NCBI GenBank assembly: GCA_028753945.1
Contig: JAPNXP010000016.1
Span: forward strand, 2,636,001 to 2,700,000
Reading direction: 5' to 3'
DNA from: Hexactinellida sp. DTS-2022
Taxonomy: Eukaryota > Porifera > Hexactinellida
Length of the DNA: 64,000 bases
A program made the translations under genes and the position numbers. The notes beneath the pieces were generated by a model that was not told where the DNA came from, ran no database searches, and was given only the letters and a program-made list of their open reading frames with translations. This document shows positions 1-10,369 of the stretch, one piece after another (the stretch's first letter is position 1; every line of letters starts with the position of its first letter).

Positions 1-287
1 TTTTTAAGCGCGTATCAGATATAATTAACTAGATAAACATCTTTGTTAAGTTAACATATATTGGTGCACAAGAAATGAAAGAGATCAAAGTGAGCGCTTA
101 ATGCTCTGTTTATGCGAGGAGAAAGCAAATTCAGGACTTTTAAATATAACTTATTTGGAATTACCGGTTTGGATCTTGTCAAACCGGTTTTATTTAATAG
201 GGTCACCTTCGCTACTGTTCCCCTAGATACCAATTCGATCATTTGGTATTTGCACTAGGGTTCTACTTATTCCAATAATTCTGAGTG

Positions 288-440
288 CAGTCGAAATCGG
301 ATTATTTTGTTCAATTCTTTTCATGGATAATTCGACAAAATATCCGATAAGACAAATAAACCCGGTGGGATATCCATGCAAAATGGTATATTTATCATAA
401 TTTCCTCGAATATTAGGACAAAATAGTCCGATAAAACAAA
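288..440 (+). mobile_element. Partial TIR element, same family as 12857-13028
   Basis: The stretch begins CAGTCGAAATCGGATTATTT and follows the 12857-13028 copy closely for about 150 bases, including the shared block around CCCGGTGGGATATCCATGC. Its right terminal repeat is missing: the similarity stops where the foldback at 438-566 begins, so that foldback probably inserted here or replaced the end. Confidence 0.7.
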
Positions 441-566
441 AAATCCAAAATTGCAGCCTGTGCCGACGCATGTTCCTTTGGTGCCACTATATTTTGTTGG
501 TTGTTTATTTATAGTGCCTCCAAAAGAACATTCTGTCGGCGCAGGCTGCAATTTTGGATTTTTTTT
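438..566. repeat. Long imperfect foldback (hairpin) element
   Basis: The left arm begins AAAAAATCCAAAATTGCAGC at 438 and is answered by its exact reverse complement ending at 566. The perfect part is 23 bp, followed by looser pairing (TGCCGAC against GTCGGCG, GTGCCACTATA against TATAGTGCC). The loop is about 20 bases around 490-510. It looks like a foldback-type MITE; no transposase is present. Confidence 0.75.
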
Positions 567-1984
567 TCGCCATGTCATCATCACTATGAAGGTGTTAAAT
601 TATTTCAAAAAGGTGTTACAGAAGGCATCGACCCTTAGAGTGGTGGAAGTTTCCATTTAGTTCATATAATTTTAGAGATATTCAAGTTTGAGTAGAATAT
701 AATAGCTGATGACTCAGCATTTTTTATGTGTGTGTTGGGTCATCACCCAACATCAACTAACCCATTTTAAATATCGAATTAACAAAATTGTAAAAATACA
801 TTTTTTTGACGATGTCATAATCACCTCAAGGTGTCAAGACCCACTTGTATAGGTGGTACCTGGCATAAGGACCAATTGATAAATTGAAAGTTTGTTTCTA
901 TCTTGTATCATCTCTGAGATTAATGAAATTTATCTAATTAGTATAAATATTTAATTTATTTATTTATTATTTAACACCATTATTATATACAGCAAAATAA
1001 ATTAAGTTCAATTATTTGCAATTATTATTAATTTAAATTGAATTTCACTATAATATTTGAATTCCACGCACTCGATAACCCCAATAATCTATTTGGAACC
1101 GTCTATAAGTTAAATACAAAATGAATTAATTATAATTAATTAAGTCAGTCATTAATTGTGCAAGAATATTCTCGCCGAAATAAATATAATCACTTAATCT
1201 GTCGTTGTTGTGGAATGTAAAATCTTAACGGTTCTATCATAAACCATCTTTAGTTTAATGCCATTCATTCATTATATATTGATAATAAATTATATTATTA
1301 GTTATTTATTTTAGCAATGTTATCCATGGTTGGTTGAGTTGAGTCAACAAATTCCTTATATTATATTATTTAATTTAATCAATTGTATAGTAATACTAAA
1401 ATTAAATAGAAGCCAGCTGGAATTTATAAGTTAAATCAATATAATTATCGCAAGTTGAATCACTAGAGTAGGATTTAACAAGTTAAATCAATATAATTAT
1501 TACAAGTTGAAACAATAGAATTAGATTTAACACTTTACTGAAATTGAAGTGTCAGTAAACAAAGAAATTTCAACCCCCATTTATGGCAGAAATTGACCCC
1601 TTTATTGAAAAATTTCTTCTCTCATCAGACGCAGAATTTTATGGCGAATCCAATTGTGAAATAAAATTTTCGGGTTTAGTAAAACATTTTTTGAGTTATG
1701 GACCAGACAAATTTTGAAAGGTGTTAAAGATGTGTCAAAAATTTGTTAATACAAAATCGTAACCCCAGGTGCAAATTAGACGTCGACTCCGAATCTACAT
1801 GCCAAGTTTCAGCCCTCTATGTATACAGGTGTGGCCAGGGCACCTGCTACGGAGAAATAATAATAATATAAATAAAGGCAGTGATTCTAATACTGGGCCA
1901 CTATACTATAGTATAGTCGGCACAGTAATAATCCGATTTCGACTGTAGTACGAACACGGTTAATATTGTTTCTTTGTCCGTAAT

Positions 1985-2095
1985 AAAGTAATAAGCAATA
2001 CAAATTTAACACTTTGTATGCATAAGGTTAGTACAGTAGAACTTCGTTACAGTACAATGTACATTGGATATAGTGACATGGTACTAGTAATACCT
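1985..2095 (+). repeat. Dispersed repeat with an inverted copy at 19973-20098
   Basis: The block contains AATTTAACACTTTGTAT, then CAGTAGAACTTCGTTACAGT, then ACAATGTACATTGGATATAG. The same blocks occur in reverse orientation at 19973-20098. It carries one MITE-like terminus (CAGTAGAACTTCGTTA), so it is probably a diverged or truncated member of the CAGTAGAACCTCGTTA family. Confidence 0.6.
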
Positions 2096-2128
2096 ATAAT
2101 TGTGAGGGGTTTGATTAACTCTCGCTAG

Positions 2129-5100
2129 GAGAGAGAGTCTAAACGGATTCAGGAAAAGGAGAAAGAGAGAGAGCGTCTCGCGAGAGAGAAACTCGAAAAG
2201 GAGAAACAGAAGCGAAGCGACTCAGAAGACGGGAAGATATCCCGCGTCGGAAAGAAGTCTTCTTCCCCACGGAGAGAGGATCGGAAGAGAAGAGACTCTC
2301 ACGACAGAAATCGGTCCCGTCGCTCCCGGGAGAGGGAACGGGAGAAAGAGAGAGATAAAGAGAGAGATAAAGAAAGAGATAAAGAGAGAGATAAAGAGAG
2401 AGATAAAGAGAGGGATCGAGAGAGAAAGGAACGCGAAAGGGAAAGGGAGAGGGAGAAGGAAAGGTTGAGACAAAGGGAGAGGAGAATTAGATCTCTCAGT
2501 CGGAGTCGGAGACGATCTCACTCCAGCTCAGAAAGGTACGGTATTAAGTAAATACGAGTGTTGTCCCTTATTTCGACGTATAATTACAAAGTATATTCAC
2601 TACCCAAATAGGAATTGAATACCTTTTATAAAATTTGAGTTATGTTCATTCAAATCAATTGTACAGTAGATGTCGCATATAAGCACACCGGTTATAAGCA
2701 CATATCGGATATAAGCACACCGGTTATAAGAACATATCGGGTATAAGCACACTATGTTGGAAAACGGTTGCCATATACCCTATATAATTTATGCTGTGCT
2801 TATTGTTGTTGTTGTTGTTGTTGTTTAGAGAGGTGGATAGGAGACGCTTGGTCGACAAAGACGAAGACACGGAAAGACGGAAATCTGATAACAAACATAA
2901 GGAATTGAGTGATGCTTTTGAAAAGGTTTTTATTTATTCGAGACAAACACAGTAGTACCTCGTTAGTAGGAACACGGTTAATACGAAATTCTGGGTAATA
3001 TAATTATCACTATTTCAGTCCCCTTCAAGGCCTTTTCAATACAAATGATATTGGTTATTATGAATTCCGGATAAGGCGAACCATGGTATTCCTACTAACG
3101 AGGTTCTACTGTATTATTCTGATATGAAAACAATTTATATTAAATATTATAGAAGTTGAAAAATTGGTTTTCGAGGGAAAGAAAGAAATCGCGAGAACAT
3201 TTAAAGTTTCACGAGGAAGAAACAATGGAAGCAGCCGAACTGGTAAATACCTTATTTTATTATAGGAAAAGTAAATACAGTCAACTCTCGTTATAACCAA
3301 GTCGGATATAACGAAGTACCTGCTTATAACGAAGTCATTTAAATCCCATATAGTCGCTAAGCTATTGATTTTACTCCCGTTATAACAAACTCCGGTTATA
3401 ACGAATTTTGCTTATAACGAACTCCGTTATAACGAAATTTGCTTATAACGAACTCCGTTATAACGAAATGAAACTACGGTCCCGAGCACTTCGTTATAAC
3501 GGGAGTTCATTGTACCTTAATTAACTATAGGGAAAGCAAATACTTTATTTAATTATAGGGAAAGTTCAAAATGGTACTAACTATTTGCATTTATCTAATG
3601 ATGTATGATGTATCTAATAAGGAGTTTTAAGAATTATGGGATTTAAGATTATTTTATTAAATTTATTACTAATTTAATTAATTCATATATTAAATTACAG
3701 TAATTACATTAGAAATTCTAATTAATTCAATTTATTGCTTTGTGCCATTAGCAGGTGACATTATTTCTTCATATAATCTAGTTATTTGCATACCTAAGTA
3801 ATACTTATGTAACATAGGAGTAGAAAACAAATATGCTGCATAATTATTATAAAGTAATTTTAATACGAAGGTTTATGTCGTAAGTAGAAAGTATAAATTT
3901 TCTTAATTATATTTCTACTCAAATACATTATTCACACTCTTCAATATGTGTATATATATATTAACAATAATTATTTATAGGTATTATTTTTTATTAATTA
4001 ATTAATTGAGTTATAATTAATGTTATTTTTTAGAAGAAAGAGTGTAAAAAATTAGCTAAATTCTTAGCAGAGTATGATGATGAACATGATGACCCTAAAT
4101 ATTACAAGTGAGTTGATTATACATACATTATACACTGATAACTAATTGATAGTATAATTGCAATGACCTTCCTTATATGTATACGGTCTATTTATAGACG
4201 GTATATAAAGCCCATACAAATAAGCCAAAAATTTATAGACCGTCTATAAATTCTGTAGACCAAAAGCCCTACCGTCTATGGGTAATACTAATGTATATGT
4301 AAGAAAACCTGGTCTAGAAATAGACGGTCTACATATAAGTTATTTAGTGTATTATACAGTCATTTGTAAATACGCTCCTAATCCTAGTCTGATCCAATTG
4401 TCATACGCCTAAATCACAAATTAATGTTACGGTATAGGAGAGGATTCCAAAATTTTCGCGCTCCTAATTAAAATTATCTAAAAATCATACTCCAAAAGCT
4501 TAAAAGGAGCGGCTCGCGCTCCTGGACAAATCCTTGATTTTATAAGTATAAGACTATAAGTACACATTTGCCTATCCTTTGTGTACAATTAACGATGTTT
4601 TTTGTGTTCAATCAATAACACCGGTTAATAAGCACACACATATTCCCTATCCCCCTTGTCCGTATAACTAAGACTATAGTAGTCACTATACTATACTTTA
4701 CTGTCCTGCCCCCCAGACTTGCTCTACTGTATACAGTAGAGCCTCGTTAATAGCCTTTCCAATACAAATAACACCGGTTAATAAGTACACACATATTCCC
4801 TATCCCCCTTGTCCGTATAACTAAGACTATAGTAGTCACTATACTATACTTTACTGTCCTGCCCCCCAGACTTGCTCTACTGTATACAGTAGAGCCTCGT
4901 TAATAGCCTTTCCAATACAAATAACACCGGTTAATAAGTACACACATATTCCCTGTCCCCTATGTCCGTATAACTAAGCCTATACTATACTATACTATAC
5001 TATACTATACTACCCCCCCAGAGGCAGCAACTACGCTCGGAGGAGGAGGGACCGCGCCATAGAGGGACAGGAGGACAGCGAAGACAGGGGCCGGGAGAAG

Positions 5101-8100
5101 CAGGAAGCCAGTCAGCAGCAGCAGCAGCAGGGGCAGGGGCTCCCGACTAACCAGCGGAGCTATTCACGGGATAGCGTCTCTATGTCACAGTCAGACACCA
5201 ATCAGGCCAATTCTGTGAGCTATAATAGTAGTAGTAGTGTATTGCATGTGTGGAGCTTAATATTATACTATTCAGTTTATATAAGCAATATTATTACATA
5301 CAATGATACATAGTATTACTTAACTATTATAAGTTAGAATGTACTAATCCAAGGTTAATGTATACTGATATATTGTAGTATTTTGTATTTGTTAATTTAT
5401 TTGTTTGTTTGTTTGTTTGTTTATCTATGTGTTTGTTTATTTATTTGTTTGTTTGTTTGTTTGTTTATGTATTTATTTATCTATTTGTATGTTTGTATGT
5501 TTGTTTGTTTATCTATTTGTTTGTTTATCTATTTGTTTGTTTATCTATTTGTTTGTTTATCTATTTGTTTGTTTATCTATTTGTTTGTTTATCTATTTGT
5601 TTGTTTATCTATCTATCTATATATCTATTTATCTATCTGTGTGTTTGCTAGGATTCCGACAAGATGGTATCTTCCCCAGAGCGCCAGAATAGCGAGAGAG
5701 AAGACTCAGTTCTTCCTCTCGAGAAACCTGTCCAGTCCCAATTCTATTTCTCTCACAAAGAAACCTCAAATTCTATCTCACACATTCCTCACTCCGCTCA
5801 GGAAACGCAACCCAAGCGAATCGATACACCTCCCCTGGATACCGATAAGGTCAGTTGGAATGTAGCCTGACATGTGTCCTGATTATCCGTATATCCACTG
5901 CCCACTAAATATCAAACAAACTACAGTAGAACCTCGTTAGTACGGACACGGTTAATACGAACACTATTTCAGTCCCCTTCAAAGCCTTTTCAATCAAATC
6001 ATATTGGTTAATACGAATTCCGGATAAGGCGAACACATTTTGGCGGTCCCCTGGTGTTCGTACTAACGAGGTTCTACTGTATTTACGAAGGTGTTTATAC
6101 AGTAGACTCCGCTTAATAGAGCCACCGGTTAATAGATTTCTCGCTTAATCGGGTTAAAGTAACCTGGTCCCGAGGTGACTATTAAGCGGAGTCGACTGTA
6201 TGTGTTTATTTACAAATTTGTCTATATATGTTTACTTACGAGTGTATTTGCTAGTGTTTATTAGTATTTATTTACGAGCGATTTGTTTTCTAGATTAAGA
6301 AGGAGAGTGTGGAGGATATTAAGCAGTCCCCAGTATTGCCCCCCTCTGTTATATTTACGCTAAACAAACCTCTCACTCACGATTATACGCAGGCTGATAC
6401 TAAGCCCGTTATTCCTGATATTCCGGATTCCAAACTCCTACTGCCTAACTACACTCCTGGCAAATTGGCATTCGATCTCGTGGCTCCGAACAAACTGAAA
6501 CTGGAACCGAAACCAACTGACACTGGCCGGAAGCGAGCTGTGGACCTAGCTTTCGGTTTGGATGAAGAACCCGAACAAGACATAGTTCCGATTTCAAAGT
6601 TTCCGAAACAGATTCCACCGGAAATACAAATGGATATGAGTTTTCCTATTTTGCCCTCTGATCCTTTGACCGGTAGACTTCTCAACGAAGACGAAAAGAA
6701 AAAACAAACGAAAAAGTTGATTTCGAGTATTCCTACTTCGAAAGAGGAAGTTTTTCAATATGATTTGTCTTGGACGATGATTGATAAGGTAAATTGTAAT
6801 ATTTGTAATGTTATAACAAATTTCTTTATTAGCAAATGATTTTAGATTCAATTTACAATAAAACTTAATGTTTTAATTAATTAAGTTCCTCTAATAGTAT
6901 TTATGCTGAATTCTACTGCTAATATATTAACTCTATTGTTTGTATTGTGATTTTGTTAATATTACAGCAAACCCCACTTAATAGAGCCACCGGTTAATTG
7001 GGTAATCCGATTAATTCGGTCAACATTTTATTGAACGAAATTACAGCTTAACTTACAATATTTTCAGTTAGTTAGGCCCAATTAAGCGGAGTCTACTGTA
7101 CTTAGTTATTTCTTAAAGAAAATTAATTTTATACTGACTAAGTAATAATTTATTGTCAACTAACAGGTCACTAAATACGAATTTTCGTTAGTTTAATTTT
7201 ACCTGACTTTTCTTTTGAATAGGCTATGATGGACAAACGGATCCGTCCCTGGATTAACAAGAAAATTGTGGATTATATCGGAGAGGAGGAACAAGCTCTT
7301 GTAGATTTTATTATTGAAAAGGTAAGATTTGATATTATTTTGAATAAAAACAGTGATAAAATACCCAATTATATCGAATTAATTTCAAAATAATATGAAC
7401 ACGATTAATACGAACACTATTTCAGTCCCCTTCAAAGCATTTCAATACAAATGGTATTGATTAATAAGAATTCCGGATAAGGCGAACGCATTTTGACGGT
7501 CCCCTGGTGTTCCTACTAACGAGGTTCTACTTTGAATGAAAAGTGCTTTTCTACTATTCTACAACTTACATAGATTACATAATTAAGTCTATTGTTTCAT
7601 TAATAATCTAATTATAGTTACAAGAAAAATGCTCAGCAAATTCTCTGCTAAAAGATATTGTAATGGTTAGTTATTCCTCTTTTTGTAATAATGTAATGTA
7701 ATTTAATGTAATGTAATATAATTCCCTTTATGCTATAAATTAATTAGATCTTCTGTAACATAGTATATTTATTGTTTTTTTACAGACAATAAGTTGGTTT
7801 TGGCATACATAATAACTTGGTGTTCTATTGTTTTATTATTCAATATGTTTTTGGCCCAAATAGTAATGAATAATAAGATTAATTATATATTTGTTGGCGC
7901 ACACAAATTTCTACTCTATTTTATAATTTCTTAATTATATTAGAATTTAGTAATTTTAATATGTATGTTAAAGTAGAAAAATTATTGTGTATTTATTTGT
8001 TTATTGTGCTTGAAAATTATTTCTACAATTTAATCGCTTTAGGGATTGTTTACATCCCACGAACTTTATTAATACTATTAGATTATAATATAGTAAGGAG

Positions 8101-9209
8101 AAATATTGAGGAGTATAATCATCTACTTAAATTCATAAGAAATGAGAATAAGTTTAAAAGTTATTCAAATTATTACTTTTAATTAATTCAAAAGCAAGTT
8201 TCTGCTAAATAATATTCGCATCATAGTGCAATAATGAAATTGAAACTTATGATAATAACTATTATTCAAAATTAATTAGATTTACTTTACTAATTGTCTA
8301 ATATACATTCAAAATTCCGGTTATGTAATTTCCAATGAGTTTAATATTATTGGGCAAATAATTTTGGAATACCAATTATTAATTAATCATAAGGTTCAGA
8401 TCATATGTTTTGCATTAGAATTGTCACCAAGATGCTATAATTACTTGGGTTAATTTATAATTAATATTCATATTAACTTGAAAAGTGCAACAATAGATTA
8501 CATCAGCATTGATCTGGATGGAAAATGCTTTTTTAAAAAGGTATTTGCTTTAAATACAAGCGAGGGCCGCAGGCCCGAGTGCAAGTTGTAAGAACGCGCG
8601 TAGCGCGGACGAGCAGCTTGTATTAGATTAAACCTCAAAATTATGTGTCATAAATCCATATCAGCCAATATTTTGGTGTTAACAATCTTCTGTTGTATAC
8701 ATTTTTCACTATTTTAATTGTGTAATATAAATTGAAACTTTTTATTATTACCCCTACAATTCGTGAAAGCATTGGTTTTACCGGGAAAGGGTTTGGAATT
8801 TACTGAGTTAGTTAACTCAGCAATAATCTATTATGCATTGTATAAGTTTTCTACAAGGATTTGTAAGAAAATACGTAATTATGATTTGTGCTTAATTTGT
8901 ACTTCACCTGTTCATTTCAATCAATTTGTTCAAACAAACAAGATCACTTATTATTTTAAGATCACTTGTGTACATTAAACAAATTAATTTTATCTTTCTC
9001 TAAACTTATTTACTTATTTTTAAAAAATATTTAAGTATTTCTACTCTTTAACTTAACTTATTTTATAGCAAATATTTCTATTAAATAGCTATGTGACAGT
9101 TCCGTTGCTATAGGTACTCGATGAAGACGCAGAAATGTTTGTGGTGAAGATGTGGCGCTTAATGATATACGAGTCTGAAGCCCGAAAACTGGGGATTTGC
9201 AAATATTGA
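2129..9209 (+). CDS. RBM25: RNA-binding protein 25 (splicing factor, PWI domain), 5' part missing
   Basis: Ten coding exons: 2129-2535, 2829-2925, 3153-3242, 4034-4107, 5022-5214, 5652-5849, 6294-6788, 7223-7321, 7618-7665, 9114-9209 (TGA). All introns are GT-AG and the phases join, giving 598 visible residues. An in-frame TAG at 2126-2128 fixes the first visible exon start. Exon 1 is RE/RS rich with five tandem DKER units (about 2356-2415). Exons 3-5 carry the family block RERKKSREH and DDPKYYKGSN. Exons 7-10 make the PWI domain (visible residues about 505-598: DKRIRPWINKKI, YIGEEE, FVVKMWRLMIYESEARKLGI). Known RBM25 is a nuclear, U1-associated regulator of 5' splice-site choice whose PWI domain binds nucleic acid. 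The N-terminal RRM must lie upstream of the window. Odd points: a 48-nt exon 9, and the exon 5 acceptor sits at the end of a tandem duplication that also copied the acceptor. RBM25 converges on GTPBP2. Confidence 0.93.
2566..2660 (+). repeat. Dispersed repeat, second copy at 18911-19012
   Basis: About 95 bases from TATTTCGACGTATAA to TTGAGTTATGTTCATTCAAA recur at 18911-19012 in the same orientation with moderate divergence. No terminal inverted repeats are obvious. It lies in intron 1 of the visible RBM25 gene. Confidence 0.65.
2664..2800 (+). mobile_element. MITE family P4 (CAGTAGATGTCGGATATAAG), right end lost
   Basis: It starts CAGTAGATGTCGCATATAAG after a TA and contains alternating units CCGGTTATAAGCACA and CGGATATAAG. 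The middle (TATGTTGGAAAACGGTTGCC) is shared with the fuller copy at 28149-28303. The right terminus is replaced by a (TTG)n run that leads into the acceptor of the next exon. Confidence 0.75.
2950..3111 (+). mobile_element. MITE family P1 (CAGTAGAACCTCGTTAGTAC)
   Basis: Terminal inverted repeats CAGTAGTACCTCGTTAG and CTAACGAGGTTCTACTG enclose the family core (TCAGTCCCCTTCAAGGCC, CCGGATAAGGCGAAC). A TA follows the right end. Non-autonomous and non-coding; the terminus and TA target resemble pogo/Tigger-type Tc1/mariner elements. Intronic in RBM25. Confidence 0.85.
3278..3512 (+). mobile_element. MITE family P3 with internal tandem echoes (CGTTATAACGAA)
   Basis: It starts CAGTCAACTCTCGTTATAAC and ends TTATAACGGGAGTTCATTG, flanked by TA on both sides. 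Inside, the unit TTATAACGAA(A/C)T(C/T)CG is repeated many times (3360-3470), so the terminal motif has expanded in tandem. Related ends lie at 12736-12846. Confidence 0.85.
4172..4339. mobile_element. TIR element (CTTATATGTATACGGTCTAT)
   Basis: Ends CTTATATGTATACGGTCTAT and ATAGACGGTCTACATATAAG are inverted repeats with few mismatches. The motif AGACCGTCTA / TAGACGGTCTA recurs inside in both orientations. About 168 bp, non-coding, in RBM25 intron 4. Confidence 0.75.
4350..4545 (+). repeat. Dispersed repeat, inverted partner at 12500-12640
   Basis: Blocks such as TTTGTAAATACGCTCCTAAT, ATACGCCTAAATCACAAATT and GTTACGGTATAGGAGAGGAT recur as reverse complement at 12500-12640. The right part is richer in G+C (GGAGCGGCTCGCGCTCCTGG). 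Probably an unclassified DNA element. Confidence 0.6.
4617..5021 (+). repeat. 153-bp tandem duplication ending at the RBM25 exon 5 acceptor
   Basis: The block ACACCGGTTAATAAG...CCCCCCAG...CAGTAGAGCCTCGTTAATAG occurs at about 4617 and 4770 and partly from 4923, at 153-bp steps. Each full copy carries a TGCCCCCCAG that mirrors the true acceptor CTACCCCCCAG ending at 5021. Fragments of MITE P1 (CAGTAGAGCCTCGTTAATAG) form part of the unit. A (TATAC)n run at 4981-5012 leads into the exon. Confidence 0.8.
5390..5640 (+). repeat. T/G-rich microsatellite, (TTTG)n and a 16-bp TATCTATTTGTTTGTT unit
   Basis: A run of TTTG and TATT words that becomes a regular 16-bp repeat at about 5508-5610. It ends about 12 bases before the acceptor of RBM25 exon 6 (5650-5651), so it may serve as the pyrimidine-rich tract. 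Long open frames across it are repeat artefacts. Confidence 0.9.
5924..6079 (+). mobile_element. MITE family P1, complete copy with TA on both sides
   Basis: CAGTAGAACCTCGTTAGTAC at the left and TAACGAGGTTCTACTG at the right form near-perfect terminal inverted repeats. TA lies directly outside both ends (5922-5923, 6080-6081). The core matches the other P1 copies (GTTAATACGAATTCCGGATA, GGTCCCCTGGTGTTCG). Good family reference copy, 156 bp. Confidence 0.92.
6100..6198 (+). mobile_element. MITE family P2 (CAGTCGACTCCGCTTAATAG), 99-bp complete copy
   Basis: Left end CAGTAGACTCCGCTTAATAG and right end ATTAAGCGGAGTCGACTG are inverted repeats flanked by TA (6098-6099, 6199-6200). Inner words are CACCGGTTAATAGATTTCTC and ACCTGGTCCCGAGGTGACT. 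Only 20 bases separate it from the P1 copy at 5924-6079. Confidence 0.92.
6965..7098 (+). mobile_element. MITE family P2
   Basis: Begins CAGCAAACCCCACTTAATAG, ends AATTAAGCGGAGTCTACTG followed by TA. It keeps GAGCCACCGGTTAAT but has a longer, diverged middle. In RBM25 intron 7. Confidence 0.8.
7394..7531 (+). mobile_element. MITE family P1, left end degraded
   Basis: The core (CACGATTAATACGAACACTA, TCAGTCCCCTTCAAAGCATT) and the right end (CCTACTAACGAGGTTCTAC) are clear; the outermost left bases are lost. In RBM25 intron 8. Confidence 0.8.
7666..9113 (+). other. RBM25 intron 9 (1.4 kb)
   Basis: AT-rich intron between the 48-nt exon 9 and the last coding exon. Two open frames of about 70 codons (7961-8182, 8763-8978) have no recognisable domain and AT-driven composition, so they are not called. 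The only outlying composition is the GC-rich palindromic element at 8553-8624. Confidence 0.7.
8553..8624. repeat. 72-bp GC-rich palindromic element in AT-rich intron
   Basis: The ends AATACAAGC and GCTTGTATT are exact inverted repeats. Inside lie two small hairpins, GGGCCGCAGGCCC (8565-8577) and CGCGCGTAGCGCG (8594-8606). The G+C content contrasts sharply with the surrounding intron. It has the form of a mobile palindromic repeat; the family is not known to me. Confidence 0.7.
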
Positions 9210-9324
9210 GAATCGGTGAGCACAAACAAACAAACACAAAACACACTCGTTAACTAATGGAGTATCTAATTTTAGGTTGTTCTTAAATAACATTGACTGA
9301 ATCTTGTCTGAATTATTAAATTGA

Positions 9325-9330
9325 AATAAA
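9325..9330 (+). terminator. Candidate polyadenylation signal of RBM25
   Basis: AATAAA lies 116 bases after the RBM25 stop codon and is the first canonical hexamer there. Known role: recruits the cleavage and polyadenylation machinery. The use of this site is inferred from position only. Confidence 0.5.
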
Positions 9331-9582
9331 TTAATAGAATTAAGGAATAGTTTATTTCAAAAAGTATTTAATGAAAGGTTCGAATAATGGTTATTATTTA
9401 CACACATGTTTTATTTGTGTTTACTTTATTGGTGTATGTCTCTTCTTTAGATACCTAATTAGTATTTAGGAATTCGTTAATTAGTTGCTATTATTAAACT
9501 TTTTATACTTATCAAAGTGGAACCTAGCACATATTTGGTTGAAACTATCTTATTTATTAATAGAATTGGAAATCACATTATA

Positions 9583-9683
9583 CAGTCACTCCGCTTAATA
9601 GAGCCACCTCGGGACCAGGTAGTTTTGACCCGATTAAGCGGAGAAACCGATTAACCGGTGGCTCTATTAAGCAGAGTTGACTG
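9583..9683 (-). mobile_element. MITE family P2
   Basis: CAGTCACTCCGCTTAATAGA at the left and TTAAGCAGAGTTGACTG at the right, TA on both sides. The inner words run GCCACCTCGGGACCAGGTAG then GATTAACCGGTGGCTC, which is the reverse of the 6100-6198 copy. 101 bp. Confidence 0.9.
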
Positions 9684-10180
9684 TATTTTCGATAATTCGT
9701 TAACTAATTAAGATTAATAAATTTACTTTAGTAACTGATTCCATTTCACAAAATTAATTGAAAATATTTATTTGTGCTAATTAACAATTCCCATTAGGAG
9801 CGATATATATTATATAACACTATTTGAGAGCTCACAAAGATTTAGGATTCCATTTGATTAAAGAGGAATTATTTAACGGATCGGAAGGACATTGTTTAAC
9901 ATCAAAATTAACCTTTGCGAAGCCGGGTTTTATAATGAAATATAGTTAAGCCCAATTTAAAATTGTATAATTATCAAAGTTGTAGAATATTAATTCTCGC
10001 TCACATTTTATACCAACCTATTAAACATAGAACAACTGAACAATAAAGTTATTTAGAATGGGAAATATTTATTGTATGACAAGGGAAAAATATTATTATA
10101 CCTGTAAATATAAGTTCGCTTTCACAATAAACCGATTATTGTACATTATTTTTCACATAAATATAAATATTCGATATACA

Positions 10181-10369
10181 CAGTCAGGTCTGCTTATTGT
10201 GAACACTTTTCGTCTGCTTAAATGAAAGTATTCTATTATGAACAAGCCCTATGGTCCCAATTTAACAACTTACATAGGGTTTGTATTAAGTTGAGTTCGC
10301 TTATTATGAAGTCTCTATTATTAACACAATTTTTGGTCCCTTGAATGTTAATAATAAAGAACCTAACTG
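10181..10369 (+). mobile_element. TIR element family P5 (CAGTCAGGTCTGCTTATTGT)
   Basis: It starts CAGTCAGGTCTGCTTATTGT and ends AATAAAGAACCTAACTG before TA. The core (AAGCCCTATGGTCCCAATTT, CATAGGGTTTGTATTAAGTT) is found in opposite orientation at 27754-27940. 189 bp, non-coding. Confidence 0.85.

Larger units (their letters stand above)
1..2128. other. AT-rich intronic or upstream DNA before the first visible RBM25 exon
   Basis: No reading frame here looks coding. Because the first RBM25 exon in the window starts at an acceptor site, this stretch is probably intron. It holds a partial TIR element (288-440), a long foldback (438-566), plain AT-rich sequence at about 850-1560, and a dispersed repeat at 1985-2095 whose inverted partner lies at 19973-20098. 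The right end of the 12857-13028 element family also recurs at about 1930-1945. The RRM-coding part of RBM25 must lie further upstream. Confidence 0.6.

Noticed and set aside
223-660. Several frames of 69-87 codons on both strands
   Set aside because: They span the TIR element 288-440 and the foldback 438-566; inverted repeats make similar frames on both strands.
2222-2521. 99-codon frame on the minus strand rich in S, L, F
   Set aside because: Shadow of the RE/DKER repeats of RBM25 exon 2129-2535.
4617-5021. Relation of the 153-bp intron repeat to the 154-bp satellite
   Set aside because: The lengths are alike but the sequences are not; apart from a CAGTAGAG MITE end nothing is shared, so the likeness in length is probably chance.
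5383-5865. Long frame rich in Y/L/F/V/C, partly over exon 6
   Set aside because: It is the TTTG/TATC microsatellite read through. Only 5652-5849 in the other frame is an RBM25 exon.
7961-8182. 73-codon frame in RBM25 intron 9
   Set aside because: AT-driven composition, no domain, no signal peptide pattern or conserved motif.
8763-8978. 71-codon frame in RBM25 intron 9
   Set aside because: It lacks a normal ATG start and any recognisable feature.
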